NCBI GenBank assembly: GCA_030267325.1
Contig: JAJDJS010000002.1
Location: 1-64,000, forward strand
Length of the DNA: 64,000 nt
Reading direction: 5' to 3'
DNA from: Desulfosarcina sp. OttesenSCG-928-A07
Lineage (GTDB): Bacteria > Desulfobacterota > Desulfobacteria > Desulfobacterales > Desulfosarcinaceae
How positions within the stretch are numbered: the first letter of the stretch is position 1; each line of letters begins with the position of its first letter. The notes under the pieces were generated by a model. The model searched no databases, was not told the DNA's origin, and saw nothing but the letters and a program-made list of their open reading frames with translations. Position numbers and translations under genes: made by a program. Of the stretch, positions 1 to 9,400 are shown one piece after another.

Positions 1-45
1 AATGAAAATGGGCATAAAAACAGATGACTTTTAGCGAAACGGGCA

Positions 46-240
46 TTGACAGTGCTGGAGAATAAAAAAAAACAAACAGATGATACACTTCCGCAAACGC
101 CGGCCCCTGCCAAGGTAAAGTTTGAGGTGTATGGAGAGGAAATGCTCGAAAAACTTGTGAAATCCAGCGGAAACAGCGGCCGTGTGTATCTGCCGCCGGA
201 CTGGGTGGGGCGCCATGTCAAAATTATCAGGATTGATTGA
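46..240 (+). CDS. DUF2080-like transposon-associated small protein
   Basis: A 64-residue protein with a charged N-terminus and a conserved-looking C-terminal half containing SGNSGRVYLPPDW and ending HVKIIRID. This matches my memory of DUF2080, short 'transposon-encoded' proteins found beside transposase genes. The molecular role is unknown to me. The start used is a TTG; a GTG two codons later is possible. No transposase gene lies in the window, so a partner may lie upstream of base 1. A dispersed repeat follows 30 bases downstream, which fits a mobile-element remnant. Family assignment is from recall of the motif, not a search. Confidence 0.6.
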   Translation: MTVLENKKKQTDDTLPQTPAPAKVKFEVYGEEMLEKLVKSSGNSGRVYLPPDWVGRHVKIIRID

Positions 241-270
241 CAGAAGGCGGTCTGATCATCCGGAAACCTT

Positions 271-382
271 GGACAGTGCCGCTTAAGATGTAACAATTTG
301 AATTCGTTGCAAAAAAAATCTTCATTGGTTTATTCGCATTAAATAGTTTCAGGCTGTTACAAACGCGACACGACACTATCTA
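271..382 (+). repeat. Dispersed MITE-like repeat, copy A
   Basis: One of five related elements in the window (others near 30233, 39028, 56622 and 58416). The right end CGACACTATCTA is identical to copies C and D. The left end GGACAGTGCCGC is a degenerate form of TAGATAGTGTCG. Internal shared blocks are TAACAATTTGAATT near the left and GCTGTTACAAAC near the right. There is no ORF inside. It lies between the DUF2080 gene and the GNAT gene. Confidence 0.75.
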
Positions 383-399
383 ACCCAAGGACAGCATTC

Positions 400-846
400 G
401 TGGAAGATATTCAGGTCAGGAAACTCAGGGGCGAAGATGCCGATGATATTGCCGCCATCTATGCCGACATTGTTCGGAAGCCTGCGGACGAGAAGTTCAA
501 AAAACTGATTGAAAAACATGCGCGGTACAAAGACGGCTCAATCTGTCTGGTTGCCGAAAAAGACGAACGGGTCGTCGGCTTTCTCATGAGCTATATACTT
601 GAGCTTGGTTTTGGCGTTGAAAAAAGCGCGTGGATTTCCAATCTGGGTGTGGCCGTTACATTTATGGGAAACGGTGTCGGCAGCCATCTCATCCGTTCCG
701 TCATCGCCGAGTATCGCAAAGCAGGCGTTAATCACATTTATACGCCGGTGATTTGGGACTCCACGGACATTCTCTCCTTTTTCAAATCCCAGGGGTTTGA
801 CCACAGCCGGTTTCTGATTCTGGAACGGGATATCGAGAAAGGCTAA
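400..846 (+). CDS. GNAT family N-acetyltransferase
   Basis: A 148-residue single-domain protein of the GCN5-related acetyltransferase fold, which moves an acetyl group from acetyl-CoA to an amine; the substrate cannot be read from sequence. The acetyl-CoA pyrophosphate loop is visible as FMGNGVGSHLI, after a beta strand ending SNLGVAV, and the C-terminal half has the usual FFKSQGF segment. The GTG start at 400 is preceded by AAGGA at 386-390. It stands alone, just downstream of repeat copy A, with 400 bases of apparently non-coding DNA after it. Confidence 0.85.
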   Translation: MEDIQVRKLRGEDADDIAAIYADIVRKPADEKFKKLIEKHARYKDGSICLVAEKDERVVGFLMSYILELGFGVEKSAWISNLGVAVTFMGNGVGSHLIRSVIAEYRKAGVNHIYTPVIWDSTDILSFFKSQGFDHSRFLILERDIEKG

Positions 847-1252
847 AGATCTGATTCATGTGAAAACCAATATGGGGCAACACTGCGATTCATCCTGTTT
901 TTTTCTCCTCCTGACGCTCCTGTCCCCTTGGTGTACGTTGGATGCCTCTTCCCTTCATCCCAGCATATCTGCCCCCAATCCTGTTGATGATTTGTTGATT
1001 TGCCCAGCTTTCAACATTCAGCAGCACTTTATAACATGCTGACAACAAGACCTTCATCTTCAGCTCAGTGTACTTACAAAAAAACTCAAAACTGCCGGAT
1101 TTTTCCCGCCCAATATGGAGATAAATCCGAAAGGGAATTTTACGCCCGCGAAACAGGGGCTGCCGTTATAAATCCATACGCTTTAAAATACACGCGACCG
1201 TGTATGTCTTGTCCGATGTGTTCGAAATCCATCACTTTCACAAGGAGCTATC
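847..1252. other. Intergenic region without recognisable gene
   Basis: About 400 bases between the acetyltransferase and the CoA-transferase. Short ORFs here lack ribosome binding sites and family resemblance. The only clear signal is AAGGAG at 1241-1246, the ribosome binding site of the CoA-transferase. No convincing promoter pair or hairpin was found. Confidence 0.5.
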
Positions 1253-3280
1253 ATGCAAAAAGAGCCTCACCCACTGATCGGAAAACAGCATCTCATCGAA
1301 ATCAAGCACCCCATGGTCGATCCCATCGCGGCTTTGCAAATGAAGAAGGGAAAAGTGGTCACCGCAGAGGAGGCCATTGAGCTCATCCGCGACAATGACA
1401 CCATTGTGACAGCGGGCTTTATCGGCGCCGGCTTTGCCGAAGAACTGGCCATTACCCTCAAGGAGCGATTCCTTAAAACCGGCGGGCCCGGAAACCTCAC
1501 CTTTACCTATCCGGTGGGCCAGGGAGACGGGAAAAACAGGGGACTGAACCATCTGGCCATGGAAGGGCTGGTGGGAAAGGTCATCTGCGGTCATACCGGC
1601 CTTACGCCGGGCCTCGGAAAACTGATCAACGACAACAAAATTTTCGCCTACAATGTTCCCGTGGGCGTCATCACCCAGCTTTACCGCGACATTGCCGCCG
1701 GAAAACCGGGAAACCTCACCCATGTGGGACTCGGCACCTTTATCGATCCCCGTGAGGACGGCGGCAAACTCAATGATCTGACCAAAACCCAGGGCGAAGA
1801 CATCGTCACCCTGATGCCGGTGGATGGAAAGGATTATCTGCTTTATAAATCGTTTCCCATCAACGTGGCCTTTCTGCGGGGCACAACAGCGGATACGGAC
1901 GGCAATATCACCATGGAAAAAGAGGCCATGGTGCTTTCCGGACTGACCATGGCCCAGGCTGTGCACAACTCCGGCGGCGTGGTGATCGTCCAGGTGGAGC
2001 GACTGGCTGACAGCGGGACCCTCAATGCCCGGGATGTGGTCATTCCCGGCATTCTGGTGGACTGTGTTGTTGTGGCCAAACCCGAAAATCACTGGCAGAC
2101 CTTTAACGCGCCCTACAATGTGGCCTTCAGTTGTGAGCACCGGGTCCCCATGCAGGCGGTTCCCCCGCTGCCCCTGGATGCCCGCAAAGTCATTGCCCGG
2201 CGCGCCGCGTTTGAACTGAGACCCAACAGCGTGGTCAACCTCGGCATCGGCATGCCCGAAGGCGTGTCCCGGGTGGCCAATGAGGAACGCATTCTGGAAT
2301 ACTCCACCCTGACGGCGGAATCGGGCATTATCGGCGGACTTCCCATGGGCGGTCTGGATTTCGGGGCCGGCATCAATATTGACGCCCTGATTCCGGAGAA
2401 CTATCAGTTTGACTTCTATGACGGCGGCGGACTGGACATTGCCTTTCTGGGCATGGCAGAAACTGACGCCGAGGGCAATGTCAACGTGAGCCGGTTCGGT
2501 CCCCGGTTTGTGGGTCCGGGTGGATTTATTGATATCAGCCAGAACTCCAAAACCGTCTGTTTCATGGGAATGTTTACCGCCGACGGGCTGGAACTGACCA
2601 TTGAAAATGATAAAGTCAACATCATCAAGGAAGGCCGGCAGACAAAATTCGTCAAGGCCGTGGAGCAGAAAACCTTCAGTGGAAACTATGCGGCCCAGAT
2701 CCGGCAGCGGGTGCTGTACATCACCGAGCGCTGTGTTTTCACCCTGGCCGAGGACGGCCTGGAACTCATCGAAATCGCTCCGGGGATCGACCTGGACACC
2801 CAGGTTCTGGCCCTGATGGACTTCAAACCCATTATGCGGCGGCCCCCTAAGCTCATGGATCCCAGAATCTTCCGTTTCGGCCGTATGGGCATCAAGGAAG
2901 ATATGCTCACCATTCCCATCGAAGAACGCTTTACCTATAATGAAGAAGAGAATACCTTCTTCATCAACCTGGAAAACTACTATGTCAAAACACGGGAAGA
3001 GGTTCAGCAGATGCGGGAAATCGTTGGTAATATGCTGATGCCGCTGGATAAAAAGGTCCACACCATCGCCAACTATGACAACTTCAATGTCTCGCCCCAC
3101 CTGATTGATGAATATGTGGCCATGGTCAAATTTTCGGCCGGATTTTATGACAGCGTCAGCCGTTACACCACCAGCACCTTTTTGCGGATGAAGCTCGGCG
3201 ACGAACTGGAGCGACGGGGTGTTTCCTCGCACATTTATGAAAGCCGGGAAGAAGCCCGCAAGATGATGGCCAGCGCGTAA
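1253..3280 (+). CDS. Acyl-CoA:carboxylate CoA-transferase, fused alpha and beta subunits
   Basis: A 675-residue protein carrying both halves of a family I CoA-transferase in one chain, as in acetate/propionate CoA-transferases. The N-terminal half has the alpha-type segment TAGFIGAGFAEEL and Gly-rich loops. The beta-type half begins near residue 305 and contains TAESGIIGGLP, whose Glu (residue 356) fits the catalytic Glu that forms the glutamyl-CoA thioester. About 130 extra C-terminal residues follow the usual family end. Likely role: CoA exchange between short-chain acyl-CoAs and acetate or a similar acid in the cytoplasm. It is monocistronic with a strong RBS and a hairpin terminator downstream. 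Exact substrates are not determinable here. Confidence 0.88.
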   Translation: MQKEPHPLIGKQHLIEIKHPMVDPIAALQMKKGKVVTAEEAIELIRDNDTIVTAGFIGAGFAEELAITLKERFLKTGGPGNLTFTYPVGQGDGKNRGLNHLAMEGLVGKVICGHTGLTPGLGKLINDNKIFAYNVPVGVITQLYRDIAAGKPGNLTHVGLGTFIDPREDGGKLNDLTKTQGEDIVTLMPVDGKDYLLYKSFPINVAFLRGTTADTDGNITMEKEAMVLSGLTMAQAVHNSGGVVIVQVERLADSGTLNARDVVIPGILVDCVVVAKPENHWQTFNAPYNVAFSCEHRVPMQAVPPLPLDARKVIARRAAFELRPNSVVNLGIGMPEGVSRVANEERILEYSTLTAESGIIGGLPMGGLDFGAGINIDALIPENYQFDFYDGGGLDIAFLGMAETDAEGNVNVSRFGPRFVGPGGFIDISQNSKTVCFMGMFTADGLELTIENDKVNIIKEGRQTKFVKAVEQKTFSGNYAAQIRQRVLYITERCVFTLAEDGLELIEIAPGIDLDTQVLALMDFKPIMRRPPKLMDPRIFRFGRMGIKEDMLTIPIEERFTYNEEENTFFINLENYYVKTREEVQQMREIVGNMLMPLDKKVHTIANYDNFNVSPHLIDEYVAMVKFSAGFYDSVSRYTTSTFLRMKLGDELERRGVSSHIYESREEARKMMASA

Positions 3281-3292
3281 CGCCAAGCATCC

Positions 3293-3330
3293 GTCATAGC
3301 AGCTGGATTCCGCGACTGCGCGGGAATGAC
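3293..3330. repeat. REP-like imperfect palindrome
   Basis: GTCAT at 3293 and ATGAC at 3326-3330 enclose an imperfect hairpin, ATTCCGCG actg CGCGGGAAT. The GTCATTCCCGCG-type motif recurs near 12615. It is likely a common intergenic palindrome rather than a gene-specific signal. Confidence 0.4.
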
Positions 3331-3373
3331 AAGGTTGAAGGTACATCCAGCAGGATGCCGCCCATGTGTAAAT

Positions 3374-3424
3374 AAAAAGTGATGGTGCTCCGTTTTTAAA
3401 ATCCGGAAGCACCATCACTTTTTA
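3374..3424. terminator. Bidirectional Rho-independent terminator
   Basis: AAAAAGTGATGGTGCT and AGCACCATCACTTTTT form a 16-bp perfect stem around an 18-19-base loop, with A-run and T-run on either side. It sits between the plus-strand CoA-transferase and the minus-strand merR-type gene, serving both. Confidence 0.9.
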
Positions 3425-3469
3425 TTGAGTTGGCTTTCCAGCCGACACGTCCGGCAACCTCATAAGGCA

Positions 3470-4288
3470 TCAGCCTGCCCGCACACAATACTTGGCCGCA
3501 TACATGTTGCCGGAACCCAGCAGGACATAGCTCATCATGTCATAGCAGTAGCAGTTTCCCGCTGCTGTCAGGCCAGCGGCTTCTATTTTCTGCAGAAAGG
3601 TTTCAATGGCCTTCATATGGGTTTTTACCGTCCCTTTATGTGCCAGAACCGCATAGTTTCCTGCGGGTTTGACGTGCAGAAGGGAGCGCGGGGTGGAACG
3701 TGTCGCCTGGCAGAAATAATACCGCTCAAAATAATGCGCTTTTTCTATGTCCGTCCAGTCCAGGATAACCCCAAAGGGACTTCGCGGCTTGCGTCCCTGC
3801 TTCTCGTAGAAATCAATGTACTCGACAAAGCGCTCGACAAAATCAATCACAGAGTCCTGGGCTGTTCCTTTGGTTGCAACAATTTCAAGGTGCTCTTCCT
3901 TCTGCTCTTGCACCCCAAACGCGTCATATGCCAAATTCAGCGCTTCTCTTACCTGGCAGGACATATCGCGGAGCATCGTTTCCCGCTGCGCCAGCCTGGC
4001 CCGTTCTTTCTTTACGGTTCGGCGTTTTTCCTCAAGCAGGGACAAAAAATCCCCTGCATCCGTATTGTGGATGTGCGCCCGGATTTCCTTGAGCGAGCTT
4101 CCCGTATCCTTGAGCATCGCAATCATATCAAAATCGAAAAATTGCTCCATCCCGTAATACCGGTAGCCATTTCCCGAGACATGCCGCGGCTTGAGCAGAT
4201 TCTCCCGGTCATAATGAAACAGCGTTTCCTTTGTTGTTTTACACAGCCTGGCAAATTCGCCAGTGGTCAGAAAATTTTTCTTTTTCAT
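3470..4288 (-). CDS. MerR family transcriptional regulator with effector-binding domain
   Basis: A 272-residue protein with an N-terminal MerR winged helix (LTTGEFARLCKTTKETLFHYD, then the wing GNGYRYYGMEQ), a coiled-coil dimerisation helix at about residues 75-120, and a C-terminal domain resembling the GyrI-like ligand pocket of BmrR/TipA-type regulators. Such proteins activate promoters with long spacers on binding a small molecule, often a drug. There are no Cys clusters like those of metal sensors. It is divergent from the toxin-antitoxin pair. The target may be its own gene or another locus; the RND pump 1 kb away is an obvious but unproven candidate. Confidence 0.85.
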   Translation of the reverse strand: MKKKNFLTTGEFARLCKTTKETLFHYDRENLLKPRHVSGNGYRYYGMEQFFDFDMIAMLKDTGSSLKEIRAHIHNTDAGDFLSLLEEKRRTVKKERARLAQRETMLRDMSCQVREALNLAYDAFGVQEQKEEHLEIVATKGTAQDSVIDFVERFVEYIDFYEKQGRKPRSPFGVILDWTDIEKAHYFERYYFCQATRSTPRSLLHVKPAGNYAVLAHKGTVKTHMKAIETFLQKIEAAGLTAAGNCYCYDMMSYVLLGSGNMYAAKYCVRAG

Positions 4289-4339
4289 GATTCCCGCTTG
4301 ACTGTTGGGTTACCCAATACCCTATCTTCGCACAATTCA

Positions 4340-4371
4340 TTTGAACCCGGTAAGGGCAGCACGGGTTCAAA
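4340..4371. promoter_or_regulatory. Perfect 10-bp inverted repeat, candidate operator
   Basis: TTTGAACCCG (4340-4349) and CGGGTTCAAA (4362-4371) are separated by 12 bases, between the divergent merR-type and higB-like genes. It could bind the MerR protein or the HigA-like antitoxin, or act as a hairpin. It is upstream of the candidate -35 of the toxin gene. Confidence 0.45.
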
Positions 4372-4395
4372 GTTGCGGCGCGACAAAATTTCCCC

Positions 4396-4424
4396 TTGAC
4401 GCTTGTATCCTGCGAGCTACATAT
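4396..4424 (+). promoter_or_regulatory. Candidate sigma-70 promoter of the toxin-antitoxin operon
   Basis: TTGACG at 4396-4401 and a weak TACATA/ACATAT at 4418-4424 with 16-17 base spacing, just before the toxin ATG at 4431. The leader would be almost absent, which is common for toxin-antitoxin operons. Confidence 0.4.
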
Positions 4425-4430
4425 AGATGT

Positions 4431-4745
4431 ATGAACACTGCAAACGTCATCCATGAAACCGATCAGTACGCGGAGTGGTTTAAAAACCTCCGGGATATAA
4501 AAGGACGAGCCAGAATAGCAGCCCGCATCGAATCGGCCAGGGCCGGAAATTTCGGTGTTTACAAGGTATTGGATGATGGCGTTTGTGAAATGAAAATAGA
4601 TTTCGGCCCCGGCTACCGCGTATACTACGCGCAAGAGGGCTTGAATGTATACCTTTTGCTTATCGGCGGAGACAAGTCCACGCAAAAAAAGGATATCTCC
4701 AAAGCAAAGGAGATATGGCAGATGATAAAGGAGGAAAGGCAATGA
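4431..4745 (+). CDS. HigB/RelE-superfamily toxin (Gp49-like)
   Basis: A 104-residue basic protein of the RelE/ParE fold, Gp49-like addiction-module killer type. Recognisable parts are YAEWFKNLRDIKGRARIAARI at the N-terminus (split helices), GVCEMKIDFGPGYRVYY in the sheet and the C-terminal LLIGGDKSTQKKDISKAKEI. Family members usually cleave ribosome-bound mRNA. I use the ATG at 4431; upstream in-frame codons would run through the promoter region. Its TGA overlaps the antitoxin ATG as ATGA, giving the toxin-first order typical of HigBA. Confidence 0.88.
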   Translation: MNTANVIHETDQYAEWFKNLRDIKGRARIAARIESARAGNFGVYKVLDDGVCEMKIDFGPGYRVYYAQEGLNVYLLLIGGDKSTQKKDISKAKEIWQMIKEERQ

Positions 4746-5050
4746 AAAAAATCGCCATCCGTGAATATGAAGCGGCACGATATCTTGATAGCGAAGAAAT
4801 GATCAGCGAATATCTCGCCGCGTGTCTGGAGGATCCCAACCCGGACGTCTTTCTTGCCGCGCTCGGTGAAGTTGCAAAAGCGCGCGGGGTCGCGCAACTG
4901 GCCAAGAAAACAGGCCTTAGTCGGGAAAGTCTTTACAAGACCTTTTCTCCCGGCACCAAACCCCGCTTTGAAACGATTGTCAAAATCACAAACGCCCTTG
5001 GTGTTCCGCTGGGCATGAAACAATCCGCGAAACCGGCGCACCCCGCATAA
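4742..5050 (+). CDS. HigA-like antitoxin with XRE helix-turn-helix
   Basis: A 102-residue protein of the 'addiction module antidote' type. The helix-turn-helix is visible as GVAQLAKKTGLSRESLYKTFS followed by FETIVKITNALGVPL, with a short N-terminal part (IREYEAARYLDSEE) that would contact the toxin. GAGGAAAGG precedes the ATG at 4742, which overlaps the toxin stop. It is expected to neutralise the HigB-like toxin and repress their shared promoter, possibly through the inverted repeat at 4340. Confidence 0.88.
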   Translation: MKKIAIREYEAARYLDSEEMISEYLAACLEDPNPDVFLAALGEVAKARGVAQLAKKTGLSRESLYKTFSPGTKPRFETIVKITNALGVPLGMKQSAKPAHPA

Positions 5051-5234
5051 AAGCATACGGAAGTGCCTCCATGCCCACCGTGGTGCCGCGTCTTTGCGAA
5101 AAACAAAATCCGGGACACGTCTCGACACGGAAGCGAAAAAAACCGGACAGAAAACAGCCCCCGTTTTCCTTCGCCCGCTAAGAAAAACGCCGGTTCAACG
5201 TGCTGAAATTTCAAAAGAGGACCAGACGATAAAG

Positions 5235-6464
5235 ATGCAGATACACAAGATGCGGAAAACAGCCATATGGATTCTGTTGCTCGTTGCGATCACCGGTTGC
5301 GACAAACAGGCAGCATCGCCCAATGAACCCGGAGAAGTATGGTATGCCGCCGTAACCCAAGAGCGGCTCACCCTGACCTGTGATCTGCCGGGCCGGGTGT
5401 CGGCCCTGGTGGTGTCGGACGTCAGGCCCCAGGTAGACGGCATCATTCTTGAGCGCCTGTTTGAAGAAGGGGCGGATGTGCAAAAGGGGCAGGTCTTGTA
5501 CCAGATTGATCCAGCCCTGTACCAGGCCACCTACAATACAGCCAAGGCCGCTCTGGCCGAAGCCGAGGCCACGGTGGCGGCCCTGAATGCGCTTGAAAAA
5601 CGTTATCAGGCATTGGTGAAAACCCATGCGGTCAGCCGGCAGGAACTGGACAACGCCATGGCGGATCATGCACAGGCCAAGGCCCGTGTTGCCAAAGCCA
5701 GGGCCGAGCTGGAAACCGCTGCCATCAATCTGGCCTACACCCAGATCAAGGCCCCGGTTTCAGGGCGCATCGGCGCTTCATCCGTGACGCCGGGCGCGCT
5801 GGTGACAGCAAACCAGCCTGCGGCCCTGGCCATTATTCAGCAGACAGACCGCGTCTATGTGGACATCAGGCAATCCAGCACAGACACTTTGCGCTTACGC
5901 CGGGCCATGGCCCAGGGAAAAATGTCGCCCAACGGCAGTGCCGCAAAGGCGCGCCTGACCCTTGAGGACGGCTCGGCCTATACCCGGGTGACCCACAATC
6001 CCGACAGTGACGCGCCGGAATGGATATTGGGCGATCTGCTGTTTTCCGATATTTCGGTCGGCCAGACCACCGGAAGCGTATCCTTGCGCGCTGTGTTCAA
6101 CAATCCAGACGGACTGCTGCTGCCGGGCATGTATGTGACAGCCACCATAGAAGAAGGGGCGCTGGACAATGCGGTGCTGGTTCCCCACCGCAGCGTGCTG
6201 TCCAGCGGATCCGGCGGGCATGTGGTGTTTCTGCTTCACGCAGAATCCGGCAGTGAAACGCTTTTCCGGGTGGAACGCCGTGACGTGCAACTGGACCGGC
6301 GATACGGCAGCCACTGGATTATCAAATCCGGCGTGTCCGCAGGCGAACGGCTGGTGGTTGAAGGACTTCAGAAAGCGGTTCCGGGATCGCTGGTCAAAGG
6401 CGTTCCGGCACAAAACAAGGATGCTGCGGTTTCCGATGCCGGTGACAGCGTGAAAGGAAAGTAG
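5235..6464 (+). CDS. RND efflux periplasmic adaptor lipoprotein
   Basis: A 409-residue membrane fusion protein of the AcrA/MexA family. The start at 5235 gives a lipoprotein signal, AIWILLLVAITGC, with Cys anchored in the inner membrane. Then come the lipoyl half-motif DVRPQVDGIILERLFEEGADVQKGQ, a long alpha hairpin (about residues 100-165), the second lipoyl half with APVSGRIGAS, and beta-barrel and membrane-proximal domains ending in VEGLQKAVPG. It links the pump encoded 3 bases downstream to an outer-membrane channel, not encoded here. An upstream in-frame start exists but would disrupt the signal peptide. Confidence 0.93.
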   Translation: MQIHKMRKTAIWILLLVAITGCDKQAASPNEPGEVWYAAVTQERLTLTCDLPGRVSALVVSDVRPQVDGIILERLFEEGADVQKGQVLYQIDPALYQATYNTAKAALAEAEATVAALNALEKRYQALVKTHAVSRQELDNAMADHAQAKARVAKARAELETAAINLAYTQIKAPVSGRIGASSVTPGALVTANQPAALAIIQQTDRVYVDIRQSSTDTLRLRRAMAQGKMSPNGSAAKARLTLEDGSAYTRVTHNPDSDAPEWILGDLLFSDISVGQTTGSVSLRAVFNNPDGLLLPGMYVTATIEEGALDNAVLVPHRSVLSSGSGGHVVFLLHAESGSETLFRVERRDVQLDRRYGSHWIIKSGVSAGERLVVEGLQKAVPGSLVKGVPAQNKDAAVSDAGDSVKGK

Positions 6465-6467
6465 AAA

Positions 6468-9400
6468 ATGGCTGCTTTTTTTATCAATCGCCCCATTTTC
6501 GCCTGGGTGATCGCCATCCTGATCATGATGGGCGGGGCGCTGGCCGTCCGCTTCCTTCCGGTGGCCCAGTATCCTGATATCGCCCTGCCGCAAATCGGCA
6601 TCTGGGGACAGTATCCGGGCGCTTCGGCGCGCATTGTGGACCAGAGCGTCACCCAGTTGATTGAGCAGCAGATGAAGGGAATCGACAACCTTTTATACAT
6701 GCGCTCAACCAGTGATTCCTTTGGCAACATGGAGATGTTCTTCACCTTTGCCGCCGGCACCAATATCGACATTGCCCAGGTGCAGGTGCAGAACAAGCTG
6801 CAGCAGGCCACGCCCCTGTTGCCCGAAGAGGTGCAGCGCCAGGGCATCCAGGTGTACAAGGCAGTGGAAAACTCCTTTATGGTCATTGCCTTTTATGCAG
6901 AAGGCGACATCCTGCGGGCGGGCGATATCAGCGATTATGTGGCCAGCTCCCTGCTTGAACCCCTAAGCCGGGTGCAGGGGGTGGGCAACACCACCCTGTA
7001 CGGCGGCCAGAATGCCATGCGCATCTGGTGTAATCCCGACAAAATGCGGCAGTTCAAACTCAATCCTCAGGACATTATCGCCGCTGTCCAGGAACAGAAC
7101 GCCCAGGTGTCGGGCGGGCAGGTGGGCGCGGCCCCGGCCCCGGCCGGGCAGGAAATCAGCATCACGGTAAATGCTTCCTCCCGGCTGGAAACCGTGGAAG
7201 AATTCGAGCGTATCCGGCTGCGGGTGGATGAAGACGGGTCTGTGCTGCGCCTGAAAGACGTGGCCCGTATCGAACTGAACGAGGAAAGTTTCATGGCCCG
7301 CACCTGGTTCAACCGGCACCAAGGCGTGGGCGTTGCCATTAAGCTTGCTTCCGGGGCCAACGTGCTGGCAACCGCAAACGGCATCAAGGCGGAAATGGAA
7401 TCCCTTTCCCGGTTTTTTCCGCCGGGCCTTAAGTATGCCTATGCGGATGACCGCGCACCCATTGTGGAAAAATCCATCAGCGCGGTTGTGAAAACCCTGT
7501 TTGAAGCCATCGCCCTTGTTGTGGCGGTGATGTTTCTGTTCATGCAGAGCTTTCGCGCCACGCTGATCCCGGCCATTGCCGTTCCGGTGGTCTTGCTGGG
7601 CGTGTTTGCGGTGCTGTCCATGGCCGGATTTTCCATCAACATCCTGACCCTGTTCGGCATGGTGCTGGCCATCGGCCTGTTGGTGGATGATGCCATTGTG
7701 GTGGTGGAAAACGTGGAACGCCTGATGCAGGACGAGGGCCTTTCGCCCAGGGAAGCGGCCCTGAAATCCATGGGCCAGATCACCGGGGCCCTTGTTGGCG
7801 TGGGGGTTGTCATCTCTGCCGTGTTCGTGCCCATGGCCTTTATGTCCGGCTCAACCGGCGTCATTTACCGGCAGTTTTCCATCACCATTGTCACGTCAAT
7901 GGTGCTTTCGGTGATTGTCGCCATTGTGCTGACCCCGGCCCTGTGCGCCACCCTGCTGCGGTCCCATGCCCATGAAACCGGCTCTGGATTTTTCGGAAAA
8001 TTCAATGCCTGGTTTGACCAAATTATCCACCGCTATGCCGACAGAGTGCAGCGCGTACTGAAAACGCCCTGGCGCTGGACCCTGATTTTTATTGCACTGC
8101 TTGTTGTGTGCGTCATCTTGTTTCAGTCGCTGTCCACCGCCTTCCTGCCGGATGAAGACCAGGGGGTGTTGTACGTTGACGTGCAGCTGCCGCCCGGCGC
8201 TTCTTTTGCGCGTACCCAGAAAATTCTGGCGGAAATAGACGAGTATTTTCTCACTGAAGAAAAGGCGTCCATCAAAAGCGTCATGTCGGTGATGGGGTTT
8301 GGATTCAGCGGAAGCGGTCAGGGGTCTGGCATGGTTTTCCCCTTGCTGAAAGACTGGAGCGAGCGGGGCAAGGGACAAAGCGCGTTCGAGATTATGGAGC
8401 GCGCCCAGGCCCGGTTCTCCGCCATCCCCGGCGCGCAGATTTTTGTTCTGGCCCCGCCCGCGATCATGGAACTGGGCACCTCTTCCGGTTTTGACATGGA
8501 GCTGATGGATCGCGCGGCAAACGGACATGCCGCCCTGCTGGGGGCCAAAGATCTGCTGCTGCAGGACGCGGCCACCCGACCGGAAATCGCGTACGCCCGC
8601 TACAGCGGTCTGGATGATGCTGAACAGTATGAACTTCAAATCGACGGCGACAAGGCTGATGCCCACCGCCTGAGCAAAGGGGATATCAACGGGGCCATCG
8701 GCGCGTATTGGGGCGGGGAATACATCAACGATTTTTCGGACAAGGGCCGAACAAAAAAGGTCTATCTGCAGGCCGAGCCGGCGTTTCGTACAGGCATTGA
8801 CGACTTTTACCGCTACCACGTTCGCAATGCCAAAGGGGAAATGGTGCCGTTTTCCAGTTTTCTTGCCGTCAGCTCCATCACCGCCTCCCCCAAGCTGACC
8901 CGCTACCAGGGCGTTCCGTCCGTGAAAATCGAAGGCGCGGCAGCACCGGGAAAAAGCTCCGGACAGGCCATGGCGGCCATTGAGGACGTTGCCGCCAACC
9001 TGCCTGCCGGGTTTGACACGGCCTGGACAGGGCTTTCCTTTCAGGAACGGATGTCCGGCAATCAGGCGCCCATGCTCTACGCCATCTCCATCATCGTGGT
9101 GTTTTTGAGTCTGGCCGCCCTGTATGAAAGCTGGACGATTCCCTTTGCCGTGCTCATGGCGGTTCCCACCGGCGTCATCGGCGCCCTGGGCGGTATGTAC
9201 CTGCGCAGCATGAACAACGATATCTACTTTCAGATCGCCCTTCTCACCATTGTTGGCCTGTCTGCCAAGAACTCCATCCTGATCGTGGAGTTTGCCAGAC
9301 AACTCCATGAAGGCGGGAAAGATCTGTACGCTGCCACCATTGAAGCAGCTCGCTTGCGCCTGCGGCCCATCCTCATGACATCGCTGTGCTTTATTCTGGG

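Noticed and set aside
1000..1380. Plus-strand ORF of 126 codons before the CoA-transferase
   Set aside because: Overlaps the real start in another frame, no RBS and low-complexity basic translation.
1238..3418. Long minus-strand ORF (726 codons) opposite the CoA-transferase
   Set aside because: Antisense shadow of a clear CoA-transferase gene; its translation has no family features.
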